From Lachancea thermotolerans CBS 6340 (lineage: Eukaryota; Ascomycota; Saccharomycetes; Saccharomycetales; Saccharomycetaceae), in the NCBI RefSeq assembly GCF_000142805.1, contig NC_013081.1, positions 682,001 through 746,000 on the forward strand: DNA of 64,000 nucleotides, in the 5' to 3' direction. Positions 37,642 through 51,136 of the stretch are shown here, piece by piece; the stretch's first letter is position 1; each line of letters opens with the position of its first letter. A program made the position numbers and the translations under genes. The notes under the pieces were generated by a model. It ran no database searches, had not been told where the DNA came from, and saw only the letters and a list, made by a program, of their open reading frames with translations.

Positions 37642-40458
37642 ATGCCAGAGACAGAAATTTTGGCCAGCGGCGTCATCAAGAAGAAGCGAAGCAAGGTCAG
37701 CAGGGCATGTAACAATTGCCGAAGGCGCAAGATCAAGTGCACGGGTGCGAACCCGTGCCTCAACTGTCAGACATACAAGTGCGAGTGCACTTACAACCTG
37801 CAGTCTCCTCCTACGATAGGTACTGGAGATTTTTCGCTCAATACGCGCGGAGTTCCGCTAAAGACAGCCGCCTCAGGGATATCCGCACCAAAACCAACGA
37901 TAGCGGCCAAGGCGCCGGTGGGCTTCATACCCTGCGATAGCGTACCGCCGGTCTGTACTTCCTCTTCCTCTTTGGATGCGGACTCTACCTCTGTCCCACA
38001 GGCCAAAATTTTTGCCGGTCTCCCGAATGGGCTCTACGAAGACGACAGTGAGATACTGAAACAACTTAGTCGGCTTTCAGAGGCTCTTAAGGCGCTCAAG
38101 TGCATGCCGCCATCAGCACGAATGACTGGGGCGATACAAAACATTCAGGACCAGATTGACGACATACAGACCAGTTGGCGGCCCGCGGTTCGGATGAATG
38201 CTACGAACAGTGTTTCCGAGGCAACCACGTCTTTAGAAACTCGGCTCATGATAAACAAGTACACTGATAACGTATCGTTGACGCGGTTTTCTACTATTCA
38301 ACCGTCTCCAGTATTGTCGCAATCTAATTTCCTCAACCAGCAGCCGGTGGTGGATGACACATTCGGCCTATATAGCCCAGGACTCTTGCTTTCGGTTAGA
38401 GGAATTGGATATCTGTTCAAAAACTTCTTCAACCCTGGTGCGAAAATGGCTAGAGAGTACAAGACAACGCTGTATATGATGCTAAGGTTTTTCGATACTT
38501 GCTTTTATCATCTGGACCTAGCAGCTAAGTCATGGCTCTCGCCAATCGAGACATACTACGAATTGATTTCAAAACCCTTTAATTCGAAGGCACAATCAAT
38601 AAAAGATTTAATTGATGAAATACCAGGAAGTTTGATAGCAAAATCTAAAGAGGCCTTCCCAGAATTTCCTCAGCCTTCAAATATTGATGAGAAACTGCCT
38701 ATGTTTCATTGGCTTATAAGGCTTTCGGAAACAGTATCATTCGAACCGAACCCAGAATATTTCGGTTCAGCAAATCAATCGTGTGATCCGCCCTCAATTG
38801 AAAACTACTTGCGCTGTACAGAGATCCTCTTTATTCTTACGTTTGAGTACTTGCATACCACCATCCACACGCCTTTTGGCGACTTGGATTTTCTTGAGTC
38901 GCTTCTTATCCTAATGAAGCACCAGTATTGGGTTGGAGAGTACCATTTTTTCTTTCAAATAATTTCAATGGCTGTTGGTTATGCCCAAAACTTAGGAATT
39001 CATCGATGGGAATTTTACGTTGGAATTGATGAGGAATTAGCAGAGAGAAGGCGGTCTATGTGGTGGAAGTGTTACTGTTGGGACAAAAACTATGCTATAC
39101 GAACAGGTAAGCAGGCGGTAATCAACGACAACAGCGTTAACTGCTTACTTCCAAGGTTTTTTAGAAATCTAGGATTTTTGGACAAAGATGATTTTTTGAA
39201 AAGGGTAACGCTTTTGAAAGGTACTATCGGAGGATCAGTACTCGATATCGCAGAATACTTTGCGACCGCTATTTCGATCTTAATGGGGGATTTTTTTAGC
39301 AACGTTCTTTACAACAATGTCTACACTGATTTTAGAAATCAGGCGAAGCCTCCCAGTTTCAGGGAAAAACTAATGTTTGACCTGATCGAAGACGTCAGAA
39401 AATTCATTGAAAGGTTCGAAGCCAGTCAGCAGCACGCTCAAGGGCTCAGTGAGTATATCACTAAATGTGAAACCTCCAACGACCTTCCTAGTAGTGACAT
39501 GTTTAGTTGTGACAGAAACGTCTCATACAAAGCAGCAGCAATTGTGGTTTATTCTCATTTTGTTTTGTCTGTTTGCCTGGTCTCTGTTGAGCATTTGTTC
39601 GCTCGGCTCAAAACCGGAAACTTTCCGGTAAGGATTTCAGAGGCTCTAGGAAAAAACCGAGGTAGAGTTTCTACTTCATGGAGGTTCGTGATGACGATGA
39701 TGAGCAGGAGCAGTATACATTTGATGTGGAGAATAATGATACCCGGCTCTATTCTCTTCTTGACGGTACTTTCTGATCTTTTTACGCAATGTAATGGGCG
39801 TGTAATTGAAGACGTCATTTTAGTGTTAAGAGTCTCTCGGAATTTTGATTCTGTGGGTCCCACTGATGATTGTTGCAATGATATGATCAACAAGAGCAGG
39901 ATTATCAGACAGCTTATGAAATGCAGAACATTTTTCCTAATCATGGTAAGAATAAGCCTTCAACTTTTTATGCGGACTTCTCATATCTCCGTGGTAGACA
40001 TGCTAAATCTAATTGCTCAACAAGATATTACACTTGTTGCCACAGCAGAAGCGATTCTTAATGGAACGAATAAGAATTTTAAGCAGTGCTTTCTTGCAAT
40101 GGAAAGAAGTTCCGTCCACTTGAACATTGAGCGCTCTTTGGAACAGGAACAAGCTCTAATAAACTCACAATCTGCTGCTAATTTGGAAATTGGTGACCAA
40201 TTTCCGGCACCAAAGGTCGAGGATTTTGGCCCATCTTTTTCCACATTAAAAAGCCGAGAATCTGAAGGCAACGAGAGGGTGCCTGGTAGTACCGTCAAAC
40301 AGGGAACTTTTGCCCCTTCATCGCCGACAATGAATTTCAATTTGGGATCGCTGGACGATTTTTTGAATTATGGCGAGGATGATCTTTATAACAAGCTCTG
40401 GAGCGACATAAACACCGAGTTCCCTGATTTCCTACAGCAAGACTCTATGCAACAGTGA
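37642..40458 (+). CDS. PDR1: Zn2Cys6 drug-resistance regulator (Pdr1/Pdr3)
   Basis: A 938-residue transcription factor. The binuclear zinc cluster RACNNCRRRKIKC...CLNC...C has its six Cys at 23, 26, 33, 39, 42 and 47, followed by a Pro/Ser linker. The middle homology region of fungal Zn cluster factors is visible near residues 410-470 (LEYLH-type helices, YHFFFQIISMAVGYAQNLGIHRW, RRRSMWWKCYCWDKNYAIRTGK). The acidic C-terminus (LDDFLNYGEDDLYNKLWSDINTEFPDFLQQ) resembles the Pdr1/Pdr3 activation domain that recruits Med15. Neighbours ERG4 and PUF4 match PDR1, while LDB7 matches PDR3. The single gene therefore stands for both; the symbol is nominal. Confidence 0.88.
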   Translation: MPETEILASGVIKKKRSKVSRACNNCRRRKIKCTGANPCLNCQTYKCECTYNLQSPPTIGTGDFSLNTRGVPLKTAASGISAPKPTIAAKAPVGFIPCDSVPPVCTSSSSLDADSTSVPQAKIFAGLPNGLYEDDSEILKQLSRLSEALKALKCMPPSARMTGAIQNIQDQIDDIQTSWRPAVRMNATNSVSEATTSLETRLMINKYTDNVSLTRFSTIQPSPVLSQSNFLNQQPVVDDTFGLYSPGLLLSVRGIGYLFKNFFNPGAKMAREYKTTLYMMLRFFDTCFYHLDLAAKSWLSPIETYYELISKPFNSKAQSIKDLIDEIPGSLIAKSKEAFPEFPQPSNIDEKLPMFHWLIRLSETVSFEPNPEYFGSANQSCDPPSIENYLRCTEILFILTFEYLHTTIHTPFGDLDFLESLLILMKHQYWVGEYHFFFQIISMAVGYAQNLGIHRWEFYVGIDEELAERRRSMWWKCYCWDKNYAIRTGKQAVINDNSVNCLLPRFFRNLGFLDKDDFLKRVTLLKGTIGGSVLDIAEYFATAISILMGDFFSNVLYNNVYTDFRNQAKPPSFREKLMFDLIEDVRKFIERFEASQQHAQGLSEYITKCETSNDLPSSDMFSCDRNVSYKAAAIVVYSHFVLSVCLVSVEHLFARLKTGNFPVRISEALGKNRGRVSTSWRFVMTMMSRSSIHLMWRIMIPGSILFLTVLSDLFTQCNGRVIEDVILVLRVSRNFDSVGPTDDCCNDMINKSRIIRQLMKCRTFFLIMVRISLQLFMRTSHISVVDMLNLIAQQDITLVATAEAILNGTNKNFKQCFLAMERSSVHLNIERSLEQEQALINSQSAANLEIGDQFPAPKVEDFGPSFSTLKSRESEGNERVPGSTVKQGTFAPSSPTMNFNLGSLDDFLNYGEDDLYNKLWSDINTEFPDFLQQDSMQQ

Positions 40459-40527
40459 TTTGCGTTGCGAAAACGGTTGCTAATTTACAAGTGATAATTT
40501 ACATAGTTCTTGGTATATTGATAAGCC

Positions 40528-42660
40528 CTATTCGAATTCCAAAATTCCCATGATCCTTCTACCGTGAGGAGTGTTTCTAACAGGGCCAACCAAAAGCGGC
40601 TTCAAGGTATCGCTTAAGCGTTGGTATAGATATTTGTTGTTCTCGCGAGCAATATCTAAGGCAGTTTGTAGAACGTAATTACCATATCCATCATGAAGCA
40701 GCTGGTCAATTTTTGAATCCCCGCTACGATTAAGCAATTCTGTGATCATTAATTCCGAAACTACTGGTGTTCTTAAAACCTTTTCAACGACGTTTGAGCC
40801 AAATTTGTGTAGAGATAACTCAATAATTTTCGGCTTGAGGATATTGACAATTCTGTTAGTGTATTCGGATGCGGAGCGTTCAGTCTGCTTCGTGAGAATA
40901 TACTGAACCACGTAGTTACCAAATGGATCAGTGGCCAATTCATCAACATGAGCAATAATCTCTTCACACAGCTGTTGGAATTGTTCTTTGCTTCCGTGGT
41001 CTAAACAACGTTGAAGAACACAGCACCCGTGCCGATGAGTAGCGATCTTGACACAAGACTCGATAGCAGCATCAAAGATAAACTGGAAGTCTTCCGGCTT
41101 TAATTTCTGTAAGCATTTCTGAACGACGTGATTCCCGTTCAAGTCTCTGCTCAATTCGACAATAGAGCCACGTAAAGAGTCGACAACAATACCAGCTTCT
41201 TCCTCCGTCGAAATACATTCAACTAGCTTCTGTAAAGCTCTAGTACCATGTGGGTCGAGAGCAATGTATACAAAGCTCTGTGCGGAAGACCTTACTAGCT
41301 CAAGTCTCTGATCATCAGTCACCCTTTCCAGTAATTTTTGGATTAAATAGTTACCAAAAGAATCAGTCATTAGCTCAACAACGTAATCTCTAGTTTCAAG
41401 GTAGATGGAGTTGGCGGCATTGCAGCCGCCGATGTCAAGCTGTCTTTGTAAGAATCGGCATCCATGCTGGTCCTTGCAGAGAGAAAGAATGTTTCCGATA
41501 TAGTCATCCAGCTTAGCATTTGCGTATTTTGCAGGGTCCTCACCTTTGCGATGATACGGTTTTTGGTTGTTACTACCTTTGTGCTTGCGTGAATGCATTG
41601 GATGGCGGTTGTTGTGGTGGGAAGCGGGGTGAAGACGGGCATTATTGTTCCCAGGAGGAGGCATCATTTGATGGTGGGCTATTGGGACCATAGGCCCAAA
41701 CGGATGGTTTCCATACATCCAAGGCGCCAGAGGTTGAGAGGAAGCAGACCTCGGGGAAGCGGGGTTTTCTTGGGCGCCTCCCTCTTTCCCCAAAGCTTCG
41801 GTGGTAGAAGAATTCATATTTGCAGATTGGGGTGCCAAAGGGGTGCCAGGGACAGGGGAGAACGACTGGAAAGGAGAAGAAAACCCATAAGCGTGAAAAG
41901 GGGAAGGGATCCCATAGCCCGGAGCCGTTCCGGGTGGGTTGTGGCCGGACAGAACAGGGTTTGGTTGAACGAGCGGGCCACCGTATGGATAAGCAGCAGC
42001 GGAATACGAAGCGTTAGCAGCACTTTTCTGAGAAATGTCGGCATCGGAGTCCCCTGGCTCCTTAGAAGCGCTGAGATCGGGATCGATCCTCTCAAGTGAA
42101 ATGCTTTGTGTTCTGACGCCGGAGGCGTCGTGAATCAGCTCAGTACCTGAGACCGCTGGAAACGTTTGTCTTCTTGAGGCGTTAGATGAATCAGGCAGCT
42201 TTGGAGCAATAAATGGGTAGTCTGCATTGAGGCCCTGGTCACTAGACGACCATAAAGGATCAATACCTGAGAATCCAATGTCGAGTGCAGGAGCTGGCCC
42301 CGCGTTGGAGGCAGCGCCTGGACCTGTGGTTGTATGAGGCATGCCCTGTTGCACCGAGAACACAGCGGCATCAGCAGAAGCCAGATCGGCGGTTGGGTCT
42401 GCAGTAAATGGATCTGTTGCGCCCGGAGCGTGGAAAAAGCCGGGAGAGTGAGGGAGGTGCATCATATGCGGGTAGTGCATGAAGCCCATGCCCATCATAG
42501 GTGGCGGTGGAAAAGATCCGTTCGCTGAGGGCGAGGCAGCCGTCGCAGGCTGCTCGCTAGGATGACTCGAGCCTGAAAGGTCGTCCAGGTGCAGCTGGTC
42601 TAGAGCCGAATTGATAGTTTCTGAGACCTGCGCATCCACTTGCGGCTGTTGTTCGGACAT
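40528..42660 (-). CDS. PUF4: Pumilio-family mRNA-binding protein Puf4
   Basis: A 710-residue protein. The N-terminal half is Pro/Ser/Gly-rich and disordered. A basic His/Arg-rich segment (NNRHPMHSRKHKGSNNQ) precedes eight PUF repeats from about residue 375 on. RNA-contact helices read in order: HGCRFLQ, FGNYLIQ, HGTRALQ, NGNHVVQ, HGCCVLQ, FGNYVVQ, FGSNVVE, YGNYVLQ. Repeats 5-8 (C..Q, N..Q, S..E, N..Q) spell the UGUA core of PUF targets. Puf4 promotes decay of mRNAs for ribosome biogenesis and others. PUF4 and PDR1 converge, as in S. cerevisiae. Confidence 0.94.
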   Translation of the reverse strand: MSEQQPQVDAQVSETINSALDQLHLDDLSGSSHPSEQPATAASPSANGSFPPPPMMGMGFMHYPHMMHLPHSPGFFHAPGATDPFTADPTADLASADAAVFSVQQGMPHTTTGPGAASNAGPAPALDIGFSGIDPLWSSSDQGLNADYPFIAPKLPDSSNASRRQTFPAVSGTELIHDASGVRTQSISLERIDPDLSASKEPGDSDADISQKSAANASYSAAAYPYGGPLVQPNPVLSGHNPPGTAPGYGIPSPFHAYGFSSPFQSFSPVPGTPLAPQSANMNSSTTEALGKEGGAQENPASPRSASSQPLAPWMYGNHPFGPMVPIAHHQMMPPPGNNNARLHPASHHNNRHPMHSRKHKGSNNQKPYHRKGEDPAKYANAKLDDYIGNILSLCKDQHGCRFLQRQLDIGGCNAANSIYLETRDYVVELMTDSFGNYLIQKLLERVTDDQRLELVRSSAQSFVYIALDPHGTRALQKLVECISTEEEAGIVVDSLRGSIVELSRDLNGNHVVQKCLQKLKPEDFQFIFDAAIESCVKIATHRHGCCVLQRCLDHGSKEQFQQLCEEIIAHVDELATDPFGNYVVQYILTKQTERSASEYTNRIVNILKPKIIELSLHKFGSNVVEKVLRTPVVSELMITELLNRSGDSKIDQLLHDGYGNYVLQTALDIARENNKYLYQRLSDTLKPLLVGPVRNTPHGRRIMGILEFE

Positions 42661-45152
<2,492 letters not shown>

Positions 45153-46143
45153 AACTGTGATAGATGAATAAATAGATTTCTCATTATAAATTGATAATTC
45201 AAGTGTAGCATAACACTTTCAAGCACCACTGTGAGTGCGAACGTCATGGAAGTACACGAGAAACCTCAAGAAGCGTCAGTAGAGCTTAGCAATCCTTCGA
45301 GAGGCCATGAAGTTTACTAAAAGTAGATCTCATGAATTAAAACAAAGTATTACATTCATCAAATTACTGTAAAACTACTGCTTATATTTTTATAGTTTTA
45401 GCTTGCTAGAGTAGTTGTGTTATGAGTGTGTCGTGCATATGTGCGTGAGTGTGTATGTGTGAGTGAGTGTGTGAAAGTGACAGCGAGAATCGGGCTGCGA
45501 GAGCGCCCATCTGAATCAGGCTCACACATTTATGTTATGCAGCTGTCATACGATAATAAGCGTCAGTATCGCTTTGGCCTCGCTACTGTATCATTTGGGT
45601 CGTGATCTGTGAACTTTAGTACGTCTCGAAGAAAAACCACGAAATGAATGGTATACGCGCAGGGCGTGTGTTTCACCGAAGCTGTCCTGGCGGCGTCTCC
45701 ATTTCACTGAGCATACATCACTGGCCTCTAAGCGGTGCATGAATGTGCGCTCGGTTCCTCTGATGATAGCAGTGAAACATCTGTGCATATATCAAGCCTG
45801 CATTCACGCTCGCCAACGGACCAGGTCCTGGCTCTAGCTTTAGTCAGAATACAAGAAAGTCACTCGAAGGAATAGGAAAGAGCCTTCTACGGCCTCCTGA
45901 ACGTTATACGGAAAGGGCGTTTCTGCCGTGTCGTGTGCCGCACAGGTGCGTCACTTTTGACACATTTGTTCGAAGGCCTCGCACGAAACGCACCCAAAGC
46001 CCTGAAATACCAATAGATGGAGGCTTGGTTAATGCGGGAATTTGTAATAGCGGGAGAACTTCTTAGTTGCCACGGCAGTTTGCGGCATTGCTGCATGCCG
46101 AACTTCGTATTATTTTCACTAGGATTATGCCAAATGCTTTGTC

Positions 46144-46150
46144 TTACTAA
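46144..46150 (+). promoter_or_regulatory. Yap1-type site upstream of OYE copy 2
   Basis: The same TTACTAA element as in copy 1, 135 bp before the ATG at 46285. A TATAAAAG box lies at 46197-46204. Its retention while the more distal flank has diverged supports function. Confidence 0.6.
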
Positions 46151-46227
46151 TATTGAATACGGGAACGGCGCACCATCCAACATGAGAAGCCATGGGTATA
46201 AAAGCTCGAAAGAAGGCAGGAGAATAA

Positions 46228-47487
<1,260 letters not shown>

Positions 47488-47734
47488 AACTGTGATAGAT
47501 GAATAAATAGGTTTCTCATTATAAATTGCCAATTAAAGTAAAACGTGATATCTTTTACTACCATAATAGGTGTCCGCGTGTAGGAAACCTCAGTAGCGCT
47601 CAATAACTCCTCAGGGGGCCCTTAAGTTATTAAAAAAAAAGTAGATCTTATAAATTAAAACAAAGCATTACATTAATCAAATTACTATAAAATTACTGCT
47701 TGTATTTTTACGAATTTAGTTTGCTAGAGTGGTA

Positions 47735-47810
47735 GTGTTATTGGTGTGTGGTGCGTGTGGTTGTGTGTGTGGTTGTATGTGTGTGTGGTGCGTGTGGTTG
47801 TGTGTGTGGT

Positions 47811-47872
<62 letters not shown>

Positions 47873-47935
47873 TGTGTGCGTGTGTATGTGTGTGTGAGAG
47901 ATTGTGTGTGCGATTGTGTCTGTGTGCGAGTGTTA
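47735..47935 (+). repeat. TG-rich microsatellite tract
   Basis: A G/T tract with a 37-bp tandem duplication (starting near 47742 and 47779), then an uninterrupted TG run at 47815-47865 (about 25 units) and interrupted TG repeats beyond it. Open frames inside it are repeat artefacts. Such DNA can adopt Z-form and is prone to slippage. Confidence 0.95.
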
Positions 47936-48054
47936 ATTTGCGTTGCGCGTGTTTGCGAGTGTCTGCGTTTTTTAACGCTGCGTGTATGCGTACGAGCACT
48001 TATGCTCGGATAGTAAGTGTGGTATGGGCAGTCGGTTCCATCGATGCGACCATA

Positions 48055-48084
48055 TGGTGTGTGTGTGTGTGTGTGTGTGTGTGT
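48055..48084 (+). repeat. Second TG microsatellite
   Basis: An uninterrupted run of about 15 TG units, in the 3' flank of PMA1 and 190 bp after the first tract. Confidence 0.95.
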
Positions 48085-48430
48085 CTATAGTCAAAATCGA
48101 TGAAATTCAAAAGCCGAGTGTGTAATTTGTAGTGTGCGTGTGCCGAAGTGTTTTTGTCTATGTCTTGGATGTGCCAAAATTAAAAATTAGGAATAGACAA
48201 AGCGGGGATATCTGAAATGTTTAATCATGAAATGTATCACGTCCCAAAGAAGTGTAAAAACAACGCTCAAGCATCAATGATGATTAGTAGTTGACACTTT
48301 CCAGTTTGTCTCTTGGAGAAACTGAGAAATTGTTGTTAAACGGAAATGGAGAAATAATAAAAAAGGATTTAGGGAAAGATGTTTGTAGCCCTTTCCCACA
48401 GCGATTGAAAGTCTATCACTTGCCAGAAGC

Positions 48431-51136
48431 TTAGTTGCCCTTCTCGTGTTGAGTAGAGACTCTCTGCATGGCAACAAGGAAGTCCTCAACGGATCTGGTT
48501 GGTGGCTTCTCCTTCATTGGCTTACCGTTCATCAATCTGTCGAAGGCAACGGAGCCAGACATCAGGTAGTAAGCACCACCCAAGACGCAGAAAACACCGA
48601 AAGAGAAAACCCAGACACGGACGACAGTAACGATGTCGTTCCAGTTCTGAGACCACCAGCCGAACAGACAGAACATAGTGGCGATGATGTCAACGATGAA
48701 CACAGCGCCAGACAATTGCCAAGATGGGATAGAAGACCAGAATGGACCGACAGCTCTGGTGATGAAAATCAACCAGTTCTCAGTCAAGGAGATCTGCAAG
48801 AACAGAACACCGTCAATAGAACCGAAGTTCTGGATGATACCACCCTTTGGAACGAACATGAAAGTCAAAGTCAACCAGGTACCGACAGCCAAAATAACAC
48901 CTAGGATAATGGACATACCCCATAATCTTGGCAAGTTCCACTTGACTGGCTTTTGGTCGAATGGAGCGTTGTCGTAAGCAATAGCCAAAGTAGCAACATC
49001 AGCGAAAATGGCAATGAAAACAATCAAGTCAATGTCCAGGGAGTTGTTCAAGATAGCGATCCATAGACCCAAGAAGATTTCCAAGTGAAGAGACAAAGCG
49101 ATACGGTAGACAACGTAGGAGTACATTCTGTGGAAAATCTGTCTGGAGGTCTTCAGGGCGTCAATGATAGCAGACAAACCTGGGGCCAAGAAAACAATAT
49201 CAGCGGCAGAACGGGCAGCATCGGTAGCACCTTCAACGGCAATACCAGTGTCGGCCTTCTTCAAAGATGGGGCGTCGTTAACACCGTCACCAGTCATGGC
49301 AACCAAGTAACCTCTCTGTTGCAAGATCTCGACGACAGCGTATTTGTGTTGAGGGAAAACTTCAGCGAAACCATCGGCGTTCTCAACGAAGTCGGCCAAT
49401 TCGGAACCTGGCATGTCACCACCGCCACCTAGACCTAGTCTCTCAGCGTTGTAAATGTTGGTACCCAATCCCAGTTGGCGACAAGTCTCCTTAGCAATAC
49501 CGACAGCATCACCAGTTAACATCTTAACTCTCAAACCTAGACGTCTAGCTTCGTTGACGGTTTGGGCAGTGTCATCTCTTGGAGGGTCCATGCATGGCAT
49601 GACACCCAAGATTTCCCAGTGGCCTTCACCTCTCTTTCTGGCAACACCCAGGGCACGGAAACCTCTGGAGGCCAATTCAGCAACCTTGTTTTCGTAGTTC
49701 TCGTGGACATCTTCAGGGATAGGGTGGTCCTCCTCGACAGTCTTTAGGACGAACAATGGGGCACCCTTAACACAAATGATTCTCTCGCCTTCTGGGGACT
49801 CCACCACGGCGGTGACCTTCTTGGAAACGGGGTCGAATGGGTGGAAGTCCAAAACCTTGTACTTAGTCAAAGCGTTCTTGGCTCTTGGGTACTGGGCCAA
49901 AGATTTCAAGAAAGCCTTGTCAATAGCGTCCAAACCCTTCTTCTTTCTGGAAGCGGCCAAACAAGCGGTCAACATCAGGTCATCTGGTTCAACACCCTCG
50001 ACGGTGTATGGCTCGTGCAAAGACAACTTGTTCTTGGTCAAGGTACCGGTCTTGTCGGAACACAAGATCTCGACACCGGCAAGAGACTCAATGGCGGACA
50101 ACTTCTGGACAATAGCTTGCTTCTTGGCAAGGTAGGCAGCACCGACAGCCATGGTGGTGGTAACGACAGCTGGCAAACCGACTGGGACACCGATAATGGT
50201 GATACCCAGGGTGTATCTCAAGATTCTGACGATACGCACGGTACGGTAGAAACAGGCAGTCCAGACAAGCAGCAAGGTAACAATAACCAGCACCAACAAA
50301 ATCGTACCGATACCGTTCAAAACCTCAGTAAAGTGACCCTGGTCACCAGAAGCCTGGTTAACCAAAGCAGCGGCACGACCGACGAAGGTGTTGTCACCAG
50401 TGGCGGTGACAATCATGAAACCCTCACCACGCTTGACAGTAGAAGAAGAGAAAGTGGTGTCACCGTAGTGCTTGTCGACAGCCAGAGACTCACCGGTGAT
50501 GGCGGACTGGTCAATCTGCAAGAAACACTCCTCAGTCACGAGACGACCATCAGCACAGATGACGGTACCGTCCTCTAGCTGCATGATGTCACCAGGAACA
50601 ACCTCGTTAGCAGGGATCTCGACCAAGTTACCGTCACGAATAACGACGGCGGAGTTGGCCAAAGACTTCTTCAATTCATCGACAATGGAACCGGCCTGGT
50701 ATTCTTGAATGAAACCAACAGCGGCGTTCAGGAACAACAGACCCAAAATGACACCGAAATCGACCCAGTCCTCTAGACCGGCAGCCAGAATGGCAGCGGC
50801 TTCCATGACGAACTGGATAGGACCGATGAAGAAACCGAGGAACTTAACAATTAGAGACTCGGACTCCTCGGCCATCTGGTTGAGACCGTAACGCTTGCGA
50901 CGCTTGGTCACCTCGTCGGAGGTCAGACCGTATGAAGGGTCGGTTTGCAACAACTCCTCAGGAACGGGACGGGCCTCACCGGCCGCGACCTTGACGTCGT
51001 CTTCCTCGTCCTCCTCGTCCAGGTTGTGGTTGGACTGCAACTCATCGATCAGGGCGTCGATGTCGTCGTCCTCTTCGTCGGACTCAACCGGCTGCACCGG
51101 TTTCTCCTTGGTGGGTTCTGTAGTAGCCGCAGACAT
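48431..51136 (-). CDS. PMA1: Plasma membrane H+-ATPase
   Basis: A 901-residue P-type (P3A) proton pump that builds the plasma-membrane potential and controls cytosolic pH. Features are the acidic N-terminus ([16 protein letters not shown]), TGES in the actuator domain, the phosphorylation site [11 protein letters not shown], the hinge [23 protein letters not shown] and ten predicted membrane helices. The regulatory tail [21 protein letters not shown] has the Ser-Thr pair that is phosphorylated on glucose addition. Codon choice is extremely biased, as expected for the most abundant plasma-membrane protein. In S. cerevisiae PMA1 lies next to LEU1 (YGL009C/YGL008C); here several genes separate them. 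Confidence 0.98.
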   Translation of the reverse strand: MSAATTEPTKEKPVQPVESDEEDDDIDALIDELQSNHNLDEEDEEDDVKVAAGEARPVPEELLQTDPSYGLTSDEVTKRRKRYGLNQMAEESESLIVKFLGFFIGPIQFVMEAAAILAAGLEDWVDFGVILGLLFLNAAVGFIQEYQAGSIVDELKKSLANSAVVIRDGNLVEIPANEVVPGDIMQLEDGTVICADGRLVTEECFLQIDQSAITGESLAVDKHYGDTTFSSSTVKRGEGFMIVTATGDNTFVGRAAALVNQASGDQGHFTEVLNGIGTILLVLVIVTLLLVWTACFYRTVRIVRILRYTLGITIIGVPVGLPAVVTTTMAVGAAYLAKKQAIVQKLSAIESLAGVEILCSDKTGTLTKNKLSLHEPYTVEGVEPDDLMLTACLAASRKKKGLDAIDKAFLKSLAQYPRAKNALTKYKVLDFHPFDPVSKKVTAVVESPEGERIICVKGAPLFVLKTVEEDHPIPEDVHENYENKVAELASRGFRALGVARKRGEGHWEILGVMPCMDPPRDDTAQTVNEARRLGLRVKMLTGDAVGIAKETCRQLGLGTNIYNAERLGLGGGGDMPGSELADFVENADGFAEVFPQHKYAVVEILQQRGYLVAMTGDGVNDAPSLKKADTGIAVEGATDAARSAADIVFLAPGLSAIIDALKTSRQIFHRMYSYVVYRIALSLHLEIFLGLWIAILNNSLDIDLIVFIAIFADVATLAIAYDNAPFDQKPVKWNLPRLWGMSIILGVILAVGTWLTLTFMFVPKGGIIQNFGSIDGVLFLQISLTENWLIFITRAVGPFWSSIPSWQLSGAVFIVDIIATMFCLFGWWSQNWNDIVTVVRVWVFSFGVFCVLGGAYYLMSGSVAFDRLMNGKPMKEKPPTRSVEDFLVAMQRVSTQHEKGN

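Noticed and set aside
47815-48084. CRISPR-like or telomere-like repeat
   Set aside because: Pure dinucleotide microsatellite without spacers or the telomeric repeat pattern.
47729-48090. Open frames encoding Val/Cys or Thr/His repeats
   Set aside because: They are translations of the TG microsatellite in all frames; no start context or conservation.
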